A stretch of DNA of 10,660 nt from Actinomycetota bacterium (GTDB lineage: Bacteria; Actinomycetota; UBA4738; HRBIN12): the NCBI GenBank assembly GCA_005885325.1, contig VAYX01000096.1, positions 1,150-11,809 of the forward strand, written 5' to 3'. Shown here piece by piece: positions 1 through 6,147 of this stretch. The translations under genes were made by a program, and so were the position numbers. How positions within the stretch are numbered: position 1 is the stretch's first letter; each line of letters begins with the position of its first letter. The notes under the pieces were generated by a model. The model was not told where the DNA came from. It made no database searches and was given only the letters and a program-made list of their open reading frames with translations.

Positions 1-198
1 GGCGGGGGCGCCGCGCTGCGCCGACTCGTCGGACTGGGGCAGCTCGATGAAGAGCGGCTCGCCGCGTTTCGCCGTGTAGACACTCGACGGGCCGCTTACC
101 CAGAGCAGGGCGGCCAGGACCGCGAGATGGACGGCGAGGGATACGGCGACCCCGGCAAGGGGACGCTCTCTCACCCGCTTCCACGCCTTGGCGAGCAT
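1..198 (-). CDS. TonB-like energy transducer, N-terminus only (cut by window edge)
   Basis: The 66 visible residues have a short basic N-terminus (MLAKAWKRVRERP). One hydrophobic membrane anchor follows at about residues 15-35 (GVAVSLAVHLAVLAALLWV), then a periplasm-facing stretch with GEPLFIELPQ. An inner-membrane anchor followed by an 'LFIELP'-like segment and a start of Pro/Ala-rich sequence is the layout of TonB-type energy transducers, which link the proton motive force to outer-membrane receptors. The C-terminal TonB domain that would prove this lies outside the window. The gene starts 26 bases behind the aroF stop on the same strand, so read-through is possible. A TATAAT box at 206-211 could also give it its own nearly leaderless transcript. 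The alternative is another single-pass envelope protein. Confidence 0.55.
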   Translation of the reverse strand, partial: MLAKAWKRVRERPLAGVAVSLAVHLAVLAALLWVSGPSSVYTAKRGEPLFIELPQSDESAQRGAPA

Positions 199-205
199 CT
201 CCACG

Positions 206-211
206 ATTATA
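206..211 (-). promoter_or_regulatory. -10 box (TATAAT) directly in front of the TonB-like gene
   Basis: A perfect TATAAT on the minus strand ends 7 bases before the ATG at 198, which would put transcription start at about 199, one base before the start codon. I see no good -35 box at the usual distance. GGAG abuts the ATG with no spacer, so it is badly placed as a ribosome binding site. The promoter assignment is inference. Confidence 0.4.
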
Positions 212-224
212 GACCTGGAGGTTA

Positions 225-1218
225 CTAGAGATCCCGGTCCACGGCCTGGGCGATCCGCCGCACGCGCTGCATCAGGGCGGCGAAGCGCTCGGGCTTCAGC
301 GACTGCGGGCCGTCGGACAGCGCCTCCTCCGGTCGAGGGTGCACCTCGATGATGAGCCCATCGGCGCCGGCCGCCACGCCGGCCATCGCCATCGGCTCGA
401 CGAGGTCCCAGTGGCCCGTCCCGTGGCTCGGGTCGACCACGACGGGCAAGTGCGAGAGCTTCTTCACCACCGGCACCGCGTTCAGGTCGAGGGTGAAGCG
501 CGTCGTGGCCTCGAATGTCCGGATGCCGCGCTCGCAGAGGATGACGTTCGGGTTACCGCGCGCCAGCACGTACTCGGCCGACAGTAGCCACTCCTGGATC
601 GTCGTCGCCATGCCGCGCTTGAGCGACGCGCCTGAGCAGCGAGAAGTTCTGGACGTTGCGCGCGCCGATCTGGAGGATGTCCGCGTATTCGGCCACGAGG
701 TCCACCTTGTCCGGCTCCATCACCTCGGTGACGATCGGCAACCCCGTCTCGCGCTTCGCCTCGGCCAGGAGCTTCAATCCCTCGTCCTCGAGCCCCTGGA
801 ACGCGTAGGGGGACGTGCGCGGCTTGAACGCGCCGCCGCGCAGGATCCGGGCGCCGCCGGCCTTCACCCCCGCCGCGGCATCGAGCAGCTGCAGGCGCGA
901 CTCGACCGAGCACGGTCCGGCCATGACCACGATCGCCCGCCCGCCGATCGTCACGTCGCCGACCCGGACCTGTGTTGACTCCTGGCGGACCTCCCGGCTG
1001 GCGAGCTTGTACGGCTTGAGGATCGGCGTGACGGACTCGACGCACGCGACGGATTCGAGGCTCCGCAACCGCTCCTTCCCGCGATCGTCGCCGACCGCGC
1101 CGATCACGGTCCGCAAGGTGCCGCGGATCGTGTGGGGGCTGTAGCCCATCGCGGTGATCCGCTGGCAGACGTCCGCGACTTCGGTGTCCGTGGCGCCCGA
1201 CTTCAGCACGATGATCAT
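225..1218 (-). pseudogene. aroF: 3-deoxy-7-phosphoheptulonate (DAHP) synthase, type I-beta, with internal frameshift
   Basis: DAHP synthase condenses phosphoenolpyruvate and erythrose 4-phosphate, the first step of the shikimate pathway. The N-terminal part (553-1218 frame) carries a ferredoxin-like regulatory domain at about residues 1-75 (MIIVLKSGATDTEV...), as in the Tyr/Phe-inhibited Thermotoga-type enzyme. Barrel motifs follow: MAGPCSVES, RGGAFKPRTSPYAFQG and LQIGARNVQNFSLL. The C-terminal part (225-623 frame) has LKRGMATTIQEW, NPNVILCERGIRTFE, VVVDPSHGTGHW and ADGLIIEVHP. The frames join at about 623-625. There FSLLRRV should continue G-x-x-x-K-P-V-L before LKRG, but about eight codons are missing less one base. 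The start is ATG 1218, with AAAGGA 6 bases upstream. Identity is certain. Whether the break is a real mutation or an assembly error cannot be told here. Expression is probably set by the attenuator at 1417-1580. Confidence 0.9.
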
Positions 1219-1232
1219 GACTTGTCCTTTGG

Positions 1233-1302
1233 AGCGGGGACCTTTGAGCCCGGCTCAGACCGGGGGTGGCCTGAAACAGATGCTCGTGGCTCCGCTCGCC
1301 CG
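1233..1302. repeat. Dispersed imperfect repeat of about 70 bases, copy A
   Basis: This copy matches 7003-7072 in the same orientation. The conserved blocks are an AGCGGGG start, a 25-base block (1250-1274 against 7019-7043, 23 of 25 identical) and a 15-base identical end, GGCTCCGCTCGCCCG (1288-1302 against 7058-7072). The middle 13-14 bases differ. The copy lies in the untranslated leader just upstream of the aroF ribosome binding site. I found no ORF with start and ribosome binding site across it and no transposase nearby, so it may be a small dispersed intergenic repeat. Its function is unknown. Confidence 0.6.
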
Positions 1303-1349
1303 TTCCGCCCCTTGTGGCGGCTACTGTTAAAAGTTTCGCCCGCTTTCCT

Positions 1350-1393
1350 CTTGGCGCCCTTGTCCGTGCGCCTTGGCGCCCTTGTTCGTGCGC
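1350..1393. repeat. Tandem duplication of a 22-base unit in the aroF leader
   Basis: Two head-to-tail 22-base units (1350-1371 and 1372-1393) differ at one base (TCCGTG against TTCGTG). Each contains the palindrome GGCGCC. They lie between the attenuator terminator and the aroF start codon, in a stretch with no convincing reading frame on the minus strand. They could be a recent duplication or a repeated binding or folding element. Confidence 0.7.
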
Positions 1394-1416
1394 GTCCTCC
1401 TGGTTCGGTGGCCTTG

Positions 1417-1448
1417 AAAACAAAAGGCCGCGGGGGGACCCGCGGCCT
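1417..1448 (-). terminator. Rho-independent terminator of the aroF attenuator
   Basis: On the minus strand a perfect 10-base-pair stem (AGGCCGCGGG / CCCGCGGCCT, 1439-1448 with 1425-1434) closes a 4-base TCCC loop. It is followed at once by TTTGTTTT (1424-1417). It stands about 200 bases ahead of aroF and 55 bases after the stop codon of a Phe/Tyr-rich leader peptide. That places it as a regulated terminator, not the end of the upstream gene. Confidence 0.88.
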
Positions 1449-1527
1449 GGAATGCGTCCGGCGCCGCGGGCTTTTCGGTCCGCCCGCGGCTCCCTGCTCA
1501 GATCAAGTCAAGGCGCCCGAGCGGACC
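1425..1527 (-). promoter_or_regulatory. Transcription attenuator, alternative RNA stems (Phe/Tyr-responsive)
   Basis: Five minus-strand segments can pair in two exclusive ways. S1 is GGTCCGCTCG (1527-1518), inside the leader ORF just after the Phe/Tyr codons. S2 is GCCGCGGGCGGACC (1490-1477). S3 is GCCCGCGGC (1471-1463). S4 is AGGCCGCGGG (1448-1439). S5 is CCCGCGGCCT (1434-1425). S2:S3 is a perfect 9-bp hairpin that leaves S4:S5, the terminator, free to form. S1:S2 (10 bp with one G-U) frees S3 to pair with S4 (8 bp plus a G-U), which destroys the terminator. A ribosome stalled early in the Phe/Tyr run would leave S1 open and favour read-through. A ribosome reaching the stop would mask S1 and favour termination. 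The pairings are read from the sequence; the switching model follows the known his/phe-type attenuators. Confidence 0.75.
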
Positions 1528-1580
1528 TCGGTGAAGTAGAAGTACCCGAAGAACCCGAACCGGCGCGTCGTGGTACGCAT
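1503..1580 (-). CDS. Phe/Tyr-rich leader peptide of the aroF attenuator
   Basis: This is a 25-codon ORF, ATG 1580 to TGA 1503. Codons 8-16 encode FGFFGYFYF: five Phe and two Tyr in nine codons, all TTC or TAC. It sits between a good promoter and a rho-independent terminator ahead of DAHP synthase, the setting expected of a leader peptide such as that of pheA. Its translation, not its product, would sense charged tRNA-Phe and tRNA-Tyr. The predicted transcription start (about 1586) leaves only about 6 bases before the ATG, so the leader is probably translated from a near-leaderless mRNA; no Shine-Dalgarno sequence fits. Phe and Tyr are also the usual feedback inhibitors of this type of DAHP synthase. 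Confidence 0.85.
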   Translation of the reverse strand: MRTTTRRFGFFGYFYFTEVRSGALT

Positions 1581-1592
1581 GATGTGCCGCCG

Positions 1593-1621
1593 AGTCTATC
1601 GAGCGCGCGAGCGCCCGTCAA
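1593..1621 (-). promoter_or_regulatory. Sigma70-like promoter of the aroF leader transcript
   Basis: The minus strand has TTGACG (1621-1616), a 17-base spacer and TAGACT (1598-1593), close to the sigma70 consensus with ideal spacing. The predicted start is about 1586, six bases before the leader-peptide ATG. The -35 box lies just past the stop codon of the upstream VTT-family gene, so aroF does not depend on read-through from that gene. Confidence 0.75.
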
Positions 1622-1627
1622 GCGGTT

Positions 1628-2323
1628 TCAGGCTTTGCCCGGCCGGTGAAGCCGCTTGACGATGCGATCGCGGTAGTAATAGAGCGGCAGGCACAGGGCG
1701 ACGACGACCGCCAGAAACGCGATCGCGTAGATGTACTGCTGCTCGGCCACGTGCGCGCCGAAGTAGGAAGACACCCACGTGCCGGGAAGCCGCGCGACCG
1801 TCGAGATGATCGCGAAGATCCAGAAGGGCATCGGGCTGATCCCGAACAGGTAGGAGACGATGTCCTTCGGAAAGCCCGGGACGAGATAGATGATGAAGCA
1901 GATGATCGCGCCCTCCGCCTCGATGATGAAGCTCATCCGATTCCAGTGGTGCTCGCTGAGCCACGGGCGCACCAGGGGCTCGCCCCACTTGCGGCCGACC
2001 CAGAAGCAGAAGAGCGTGCCCAGCGTCAGCCCGATGGTCGAGTAGATGAGCCCGAGCGTTGTTCCGAACAGCGCGCCTCCGACCGGACCGGTGATCTCGC
2101 CGGGAATCGGCGAGATGATCACCTGCGTTGCCTGGATCGCGATGAAGACGAGCGGCGCCATCCAGCCCCACGATCTGACGGTCTCCTTGAGGAACTTCTT
2201 GTCCTGGTAGAGACGGACGAGAAACTTGACGATGGGGGCGTCGACGACGACGAGCCAGATGACGATGGCGAGCAGCGCGAAGAGTATGCCCGTGACGATC
2301 GCCCAGCGCCCCCGATCGGTCAT
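1628..2323 (-). CDS. TVP38/TMEM64 (VTT domain, DedA-like) inner-membrane protein
   Basis: A protein of 231 residues with about five to six hydrophobic segments. The N-terminal helix is at about 7-27 (WAIVTGILFALLAIVIWLVV). The VTT core follows: VFIAIQATQVIISPIPGEITGPVGGALFG, then GLIYSTIGLTLGTLFCFWVGRKWGE. Two family signatures are clear, VPGFPKDIVSYLFGISPM and ARLPGTWVSSYFGAHVAE. Length and order match the TVP38/TMEM64 family, whose members are linked to lipid scrambling or transport and membrane homeostasis; the substrate here is not known. I chose ATG 2323 because AGAGGG lies 5 bases upstream; GTG 2329 is an alternative. It follows the amidase stop by 21 bases on the same strand, so the two are probably one transcript. 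The aroF promoter begins right after its stop. Confidence 0.88.
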   Translation of the reverse strand: MTDRGRWAIVTGILFALLAIVIWLVVVDAPIVKFLVRLYQDKKFLKETVRSWGWMAPLVFIAIQATQVIISPIPGEITGPVGGALFGTTLGLIYSTIGLTLGTLFCFWVGRKWGEPLVRPWLSEHHWNRMSFIIEAEGAIICFIIYLVPGFPKDIVSYLFGISPMPFWIFAIISTVARLPGTWVSSYFGAHVAEQQYIYAIAFLAVVVALCLPLYYYRDRIVKRLHRPGKA

Positions 2324-2344
2324 CGGCACCCTCTACGGGCGGCG

Positions 2345-3715
2345 CTACAACCCGGGACGGCGATCTCTCCAGGGCGAGGCGGCTTCAAAGGCGGCGGAAG
2401 CGGCGAGCACCGTGCCGTCGGCGTGGCGGCGTCCGACGATCTGCAGACCGACGGGCAGTCCCTCGTCGGTCCACCCCGCCGGCACGCTCGCCGCGGGCTG
2501 GCCCGTCATGTTGAAGGGGTACGTGAACGGCATCCAGCCGAGGACCGAGACGTCCTGTCCGGCGATCTCGCGCGGCGGAAGCGCGCCGGCGCCGAACGGC
2601 GGCACCGCGACGGTTGGCATGAGCAGCACGTCGAAGCGCTCGAGGAAGGTCTGTACCTCCGCCCAGTAGGCCTCCACGAAGGCGACCGCGCGCAGGTAGT
2701 CGCGCGCGCTGACCGCGCCGCCCCGGCGGATGAGCCTCACGAGCGACGGGTCCATCTGCGGCTCGGCGTCCGGCAGCCGATCGGACCACGCGGCGTAGAA
2801 CTGGGCCGCGATCATCGTGGTGAAGGGCTCCTCGGGATTCTCCCAGCCCGGATTGACGACCTCGACGTGGCAGCCGAGCGTCTCGAAGATTCCCGCCGCG
2901 TTCTCGCAGACCGCCAGGACTCTCGGATCGACCGCCGCGTAGCCGAGGTCGGGCGCCCACGCCACGTTGAGCCCCTTCACGTCCGCGTCACACGCCTCGA
3001 GATACGAGCCGGCTTCCCGCGGCAACGATTCGCGATCGCGGTCGTCGCCGCCGGCGATGACGTCGAGCACCGCCGCCGCGTCGCGGACGGTGCGCGTGAT
3101 CGGCCCGACGTGCCCGACGTGCTCGAAGCCGCCGAACACCGCGCGATCCGGGACGCGCCCGAACGAGGGCTTCAAGCCGTACACGCCGCAGAACGCCGCC
3201 GGAATGCGGATCGAGCCGCCGCCGTCGGTTCCGAGCGCCAGCGGGCCGATCCCGCTCGCCACCGCCGCGGCGGCGCCGCCGCTCGAGCCGCCGGGCGTCA
3301 GGGTCGTGTCCCACGGATTGCGGGTGACGCCGAAGAGCGGGTTCTCGGTGAGCGTCTTGCCAAAGAGCACCGTGCCGGCCGCCTTCAAGCGGCCCAACGC
3401 GAGCGCGTCGTGCTCGGGGACGAACTCCTCGTAGAGCCGGGAGCCGCCGGTGGTCGTGAGGCCGCGCGCCGGGAGGACGTCCTTGATCGAGATGGGCACG
3501 CCATGGAGCGGCCCGATGGGCTCGCCCTTCATGACGGCGATCTCCGCTTCGCGCGCGGCGACCCGCGCGGCGTCGGCGGCTACGAGGCAGAAGGCGTTGA
3601 GCGTCGGATTGACCGCCTCGAGACGCGCGAGCACGGCGTCGAGCACCTCGAGCGGCTTCACCTCTTTTTGCCGGACGAGGCCCGCGAGCTCGAGAGCCGA
3701 GCGCCAGGTCACCAT
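2345..3715 (-). CDS. Amidase-signature enzyme (GatA-like amidase)
   Basis: A serine amidohydrolase of 456 residues, the usual size for the amidase signature family. The Ser-cisSer-Lys triad is complete: Lys78 in GVPISIKDV, the cis-Ser at 134 in TPGGSSGGAAAA, and the nucleophile Ser158 in GTDGGGSIRIPAAFCG. The two Ser are 24 residues apart, as in known members. The C-terminal part has the typical DVLLMPT and PFNMTGQPAASVP strands. The family hydrolyses carboxamides. The lack of gatB/gatC next to it argues for a catabolic amidase, not the tRNA amidotransferase subunit; the substrate cannot be read from sequence. ATG 3715 is preferred because TACAAT with an upstream TG (extended -10) lies 11 bases ahead; ATG 3736 would overlap that box. 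The VTT gene follows 21 bases downstream. Confidence 0.92.
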   Translation of the reverse strand: MVTWRSALELAGLVRQKEVKPLEVLDAVLARLEAVNPTLNAFCLVAADAARVAAREAEIAVMKGEPIGPLHGVPISIKDVLPARGLTTTGGSRLYEEFVPEHDALALGRLKAAGTVLFGKTLTENPLFGVTRNPWDTTLTPGGSSGGAAAAVASGIGPLALGTDGGGSIRIPAAFCGVYGLKPSFGRVPDRAVFGGFEHVGHVGPITRTVRDAAAVLDVIAGGDDRDRESLPREAGSYLEACDADVKGLNVAWAPDLGYAAVDPRVLAVCENAAGIFETLGCHVEVVNPGWENPEEPFTTMIAAQFYAAWSDRLPDAEPQMDPSLVRLIRRGGAVSARDYLRAVAFVEAYWAEVQTFLERFDVLLMPTVAVPPFGAGALPPREIAGQDVSVLGWMPFTYPFNMTGQPAASVPAGWTDEGLPVGLQIVGRRHADGTVLAASAAFEAASPWRDRRPGL

Positions 3716-3726
3716 TGACGGACCGC

Positions 3727-3736
3727 ATTGTATCAT
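3727..3736. promoter_or_regulatory. Overlapping divergent -10 boxes (amidase and unknown gene)
   Basis: On the minus strand TGATACAAT (TACAAT at 3732-3727) is an extended -10 that would start the amidase transcript near 3720, five bases before ATG 3715. On the plus strand TATCAT (3731-3736) would start near 3743, just before GTG 3745. The two boxes share two bases, so polymerase could use only one at a time. There are no clear -35 boxes. The assignment is inference. Confidence 0.35.
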
Positions 3737-3744
3737 TCCGCTTC

Positions 3745-4923
3745 GTGCGGGCCGTCGATCGCCGGGGGACGCTCGTCGCGCTGGTAGATCGCTCCGCCGC
3801 CGGGTCTCTCGAGCGCGCCTGGGTGCGCATTCCCGACCGGTCGTGGCTCGGCATCGAGCCGCGCGCCACCCGTGAGGCGCCGTGGGGCTGGTCCGATCGG
3901 CTGTGGCACGCGGCGGAGCCCTCGAGCGGCGAATGGCGCGGAACCCCCCTCACCGTGTTCGAGGCGCTCGACTGGACCCGGATCGATCGGATCCCGGCGC
4001 TCGGCGAGCCCGCACGGCTGCCGCGGGGCGGCGGCACCGCGGTGCTCAACCTCATCGCCGAGCTCGCCGCCGCGCAGGGGGCCCGGCCGCTCGCCTATCG
4101 AGGCCCCTACCCGACCGAGCAGCTCTTCCTCGCGCTGCTCGAATCGTTCCGGTACGAGCCGGTGTCGGCGGATCCGCTCGCCGCCTTCATGCAGGGCGGT
4201 CTCGTGTGGACGCCCGCGCCGGCCGAGCGCGTCTTCTCGGCTGACGATCTCTACGTGCAGGTCCGCGAACGGATCGAGAAAGTCGTCTGGCGCGGCGGCA
4301 CGTACTATCGGCCGGACTGGCAGGGCGTGGCGCGGCACTCGCCGCGCCGGATCATCGACGCGACCGACGGCGTGCGCTGCGTGCTCTGGGCGCTCGGGCA
4401 GCGGCTCGAGGACCATCTGCTGCTCCGGCCGGACGGCGAGCTCGCGACGATTCTCACCGCTGAGCCCCCGGCGGCGGTCAGCCGGCCTCTCCCGGCCAGC
4501 GTCTGGTCGGGCGTGGTGGCGGCGGTCGCCGCGCGGTGCGCCCCGCCACTGGCCCCGTTCGTCGAGTCGGCGGCCGCGGCGTTCTCGCTCGAGTGGGGGC
4601 CCCTCGTGCGCGACCTGGCGCAGATCGGGCACGACCGCGTGCGAATCTCCGACCGGCTGCGACAGGCGCTCGCCGGGCGGCTGGCGGCCGCGACCGCTCG
4701 AGCCGACCGCGCGGCGCTCGGCCTGGCGGCGATTGCCGAGATGGCGGCGCTCGTCGGCGACGAGCTCAGGGGACGCGCGCAGGCCGAGATGCTCGGTCTC
4801 CCGCCCGCCGCTCAGCCGGCGGCGCTCGAGGGCAAGAGCGGGCCCGCGGCGCGCAGCCGCGCGGAGCGCGCGCGGGACATCGCGGCGGCGGTGGACGCCC
4901 TCGTGGAGGAAGGCGCGGCGTGA
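3745..4923 (+). CDS. Unrecognised soluble protein of about 392 residues
   Basis: I do not recognise this family. The frame is long, has strong G/C third-position bias and reads like real protein, with no signal peptide or membrane segment. Visible parts are an N-terminal beta-rich segment (RRGTLVALVDRSAAG, then AWVRIPDRSWLGIEPRA), a mixed middle rich in Trp and Tyr (VVWRGGTYYRPDWQGVARHSPRRI), DDLYVQVRERIEKV, and an Ala-rich helical C-terminal third (about 270-392) that may form coiled coil. The start is uncertain. GTG 3745 fits a TATCAT box 8 bases upstream, while TTG 3715 would add ten plausible residues (DRIVSFRF). It is divergent from the amidase. Its stop is three bases from the stop of the PqqD/M50-like gene, with no terminator between them. 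The close convergence hints at, but does not prove, a link with the neighbouring operon. Confidence 0.72.
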   Translation: MRAVDRRGTLVALVDRSAAGSLERAWVRIPDRSWLGIEPRATREAPWGWSDRLWHAAEPSSGEWRGTPLTVFEALDWTRIDRIPALGEPARLPRGGGTAVLNLIAELAAAQGARPLAYRGPYPTEQLFLALLESFRYEPVSADPLAAFMQGGLVWTPAPAERVFSADDLYVQVRERIEKVVWRGGTYYRPDWQGVARHSPRRIIDATDGVRCVLWALGQRLEDHLLLRPDGELATILTAEPPAAVSRPLPASVWSGVVAAVAARCAPPLAPFVESAAAAFSLEWGPLVRDLAQIGHDRVRISDRLRQALAGRLAAATARADRAALGLAAIAEMAALVGDELRGRAQAEMLGLPPAAQPAALEGKSGPAARSRAERARDIAAAVDALVEEGAA

Positions 4924-4926
4924 GGC

Positions 4927-6147
4927 TCAGCTCGTGGCGCTGGCGATGATCCAGACGTTGAACGCGATGAACGCGGCGACCGAGAGCGTGGAGAGCACGA
5001 CGTAGCCGAGCCAGAGCGCTTCTTCGCGGCCGAAGCGCGTGTAGCCGGTCCCGGTGAGGAGGCCCTTCACGTAGGTGAGCGCGTCGTGCTTGAGCGTCGG
5101 CACGCCGAGCGCGTCGACGAGCACGTGGTAGCCGTCCATCTCGATGAAGCAGAACGGATAGAGCGCGATCACCAGCGCCTGCCACTGGATGATGCCGGAC
5201 GCGGCCGCGAACGCCTGCGTGAAGCTGCCCGCCGGCGCGCTGACCGCGACGATGAACGCGACCGCCCCCAGGATCAGGTGCACCAGCGTTCCGGTGACGG
5301 CGGTGACGAAGCGGGCGCGGCGGCCCACCATGAAGATGTCGGTGACGTCCACGTAGAACGTGGGTACGAAGCCGTGCAGGAAGGTGAACCCGAACTCGCG
5401 CACCCGGCGCCGATAATGGATGCACGCGAGACCGTGCACGAACTGGTGAAGCGCCACGCTCGCGAAGAACAGCAGCTTGACGGCGATGAGGCCGACAAGC
5501 GCCCGGCCGCCGAATCCCTCCAGGACGTCGTGCATCCCGCCCGAGAGCGCGAAGGCGGCGCCGGCGCCGAGCAGGGCGAGGCCGACGCAGGCGACGATGG
5601 CCGCCGGCGTGAAGAGCGCGAACCCGCCGTACCGGTAGAGGCGCTGGAAGAACGGATGCACGTTGTGGCTCGCGATCCGGATGCGCTCGAGGCCGGTCAG
5701 CGCCAGCTCGATCGCCTTCACGAGCACGCGGTCGCGATTGCGGGCCAGCGCCTTTCGCAGGCGCGAGCGCGGCTCGAACGTCAGGAGCTGCGCCCGCTGG
5801 AGCTTGCGGAGCAGGTTCGGAATGATCTCGAAGTCGAACTCGCCGTACGCCAGGACGTACGCCGTCGCGATCTCCTGCAGCGAGGTCGCGCCGTCCATCT
5901 TGTCCCACAGGAAGCGCTCCTGCGCCGAGAGCAGGAGGAAACGATCCGTCGTCCGGTTCTTCAGGATGAACCCGGGCGGGCCGGCGAGCCGCGAGCGGAG
6001 CTCGGAGATCTCGTACGACTCCGGATCGACCCGGCGCGGCCGCGAGTTGATGTAGCCGACGGCGCTCGGGACTTCCCGGAGCTCGAAATCCTCCTCGTCC
6101 TCGCCGCGGACCAGCAGCTCGAACTTCGCGGGGGCGGGCCCTTCCAT
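4927..6147 (-). CDS. PqqD-like domain fused to M50/S2P-like membrane protein with HQFVH in place of HExxH
   Basis: A protein of 406 residues resembling the 'putative peptide zinc metalloprotease' group tied to peptide maturation and export. Residues about 58-125 look like a PqqD-type domain (PGFILKNRTTDRFLLLSAQERFLWDKMDG, then SLQEIATAYVLAYGEFDFEIIPNLLRKLQRAQLL). Five hydrophobic segments follow from about residue 177. The zinc motif reads H234-Q-F-V-H238: both His ligands remain, but the catalytic Glu is Gln (codon CAG). The third ligand region is intact (FCFIEMDGYHVLVDALGVPTL, Asp338), and the family's HY..RV.EFGF...F.P.FYVDVTD stretch is present. It is therefore likely an inactive relative, perhaps a peptide-binding or transport factor. 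The ATG overlaps the TGA of the preceding gene as TGATG; GTG 6150 is also possible. It is last in a three-gene operon. Confidence 0.83.
   Translation of the reverse strand: MEGPAPAKFELLVRGEDEEDFELREVPSAVGYINSRPRRVDPESYEISELRSRLAGPPGFILKNRTTDRFLLLSAQERFLWDKMDGATSLQEIATAYVLAYGEFDFEIIPNLLRKLQRAQLLTFEPRSRLRKALARNRDRVLVKAIELALTGLERIRIASHNVHPFFQRLYRYGGFALFTPAAIVACVGLALLGAGAAFALSGGMHDVLEGFGGRALVGLIAVKLLFFASVALHQFVHGLACIHYRRRVREFGFTFLHGFVPTFYVDVTDIFMVGRRARFVTAVTGTLVHLILGAVAFIVAVSAPAGSFTQAFAAASGIIQWQALVIALYPFCFIEMDGYHVLVDALGVPTLKHDALTYVKGLLTGTGYTRFGREEALWLGYVVLSTLSVAAFIAFNVWIIASATS

Noticed and set aside
623..625. Programmed ribosomal frameshift in aroF
   Set aside because: No slippery heptamer is present, and a conserved segment of about eight residues is missing, so shifting frame alone would not restore the normal protein.
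482..1423. A 313-codon minus-strand open frame over the aroF leader and aroF
   Set aside because: It overlaps the real aroF frame out of phase, has low-complexity Arg-rich sequence, and starts within the terminator T-run region.
1646..3718. A 690-codon plus-strand open frame opposite the VTT and amidase genes
   Set aside because: It is rich in Arg, Asp, His and Ala with no motif and lies wholly antisense to two clear families; open antisense frames are expected at this GC content.
3715..3720. TTGACG on the plus strand as a -35 box for the unknown gene
   Set aside because: The nearest -10-like box (TATCAT, 3731) is only 10 bases away, and nothing suitable lies at 16-18 bases.
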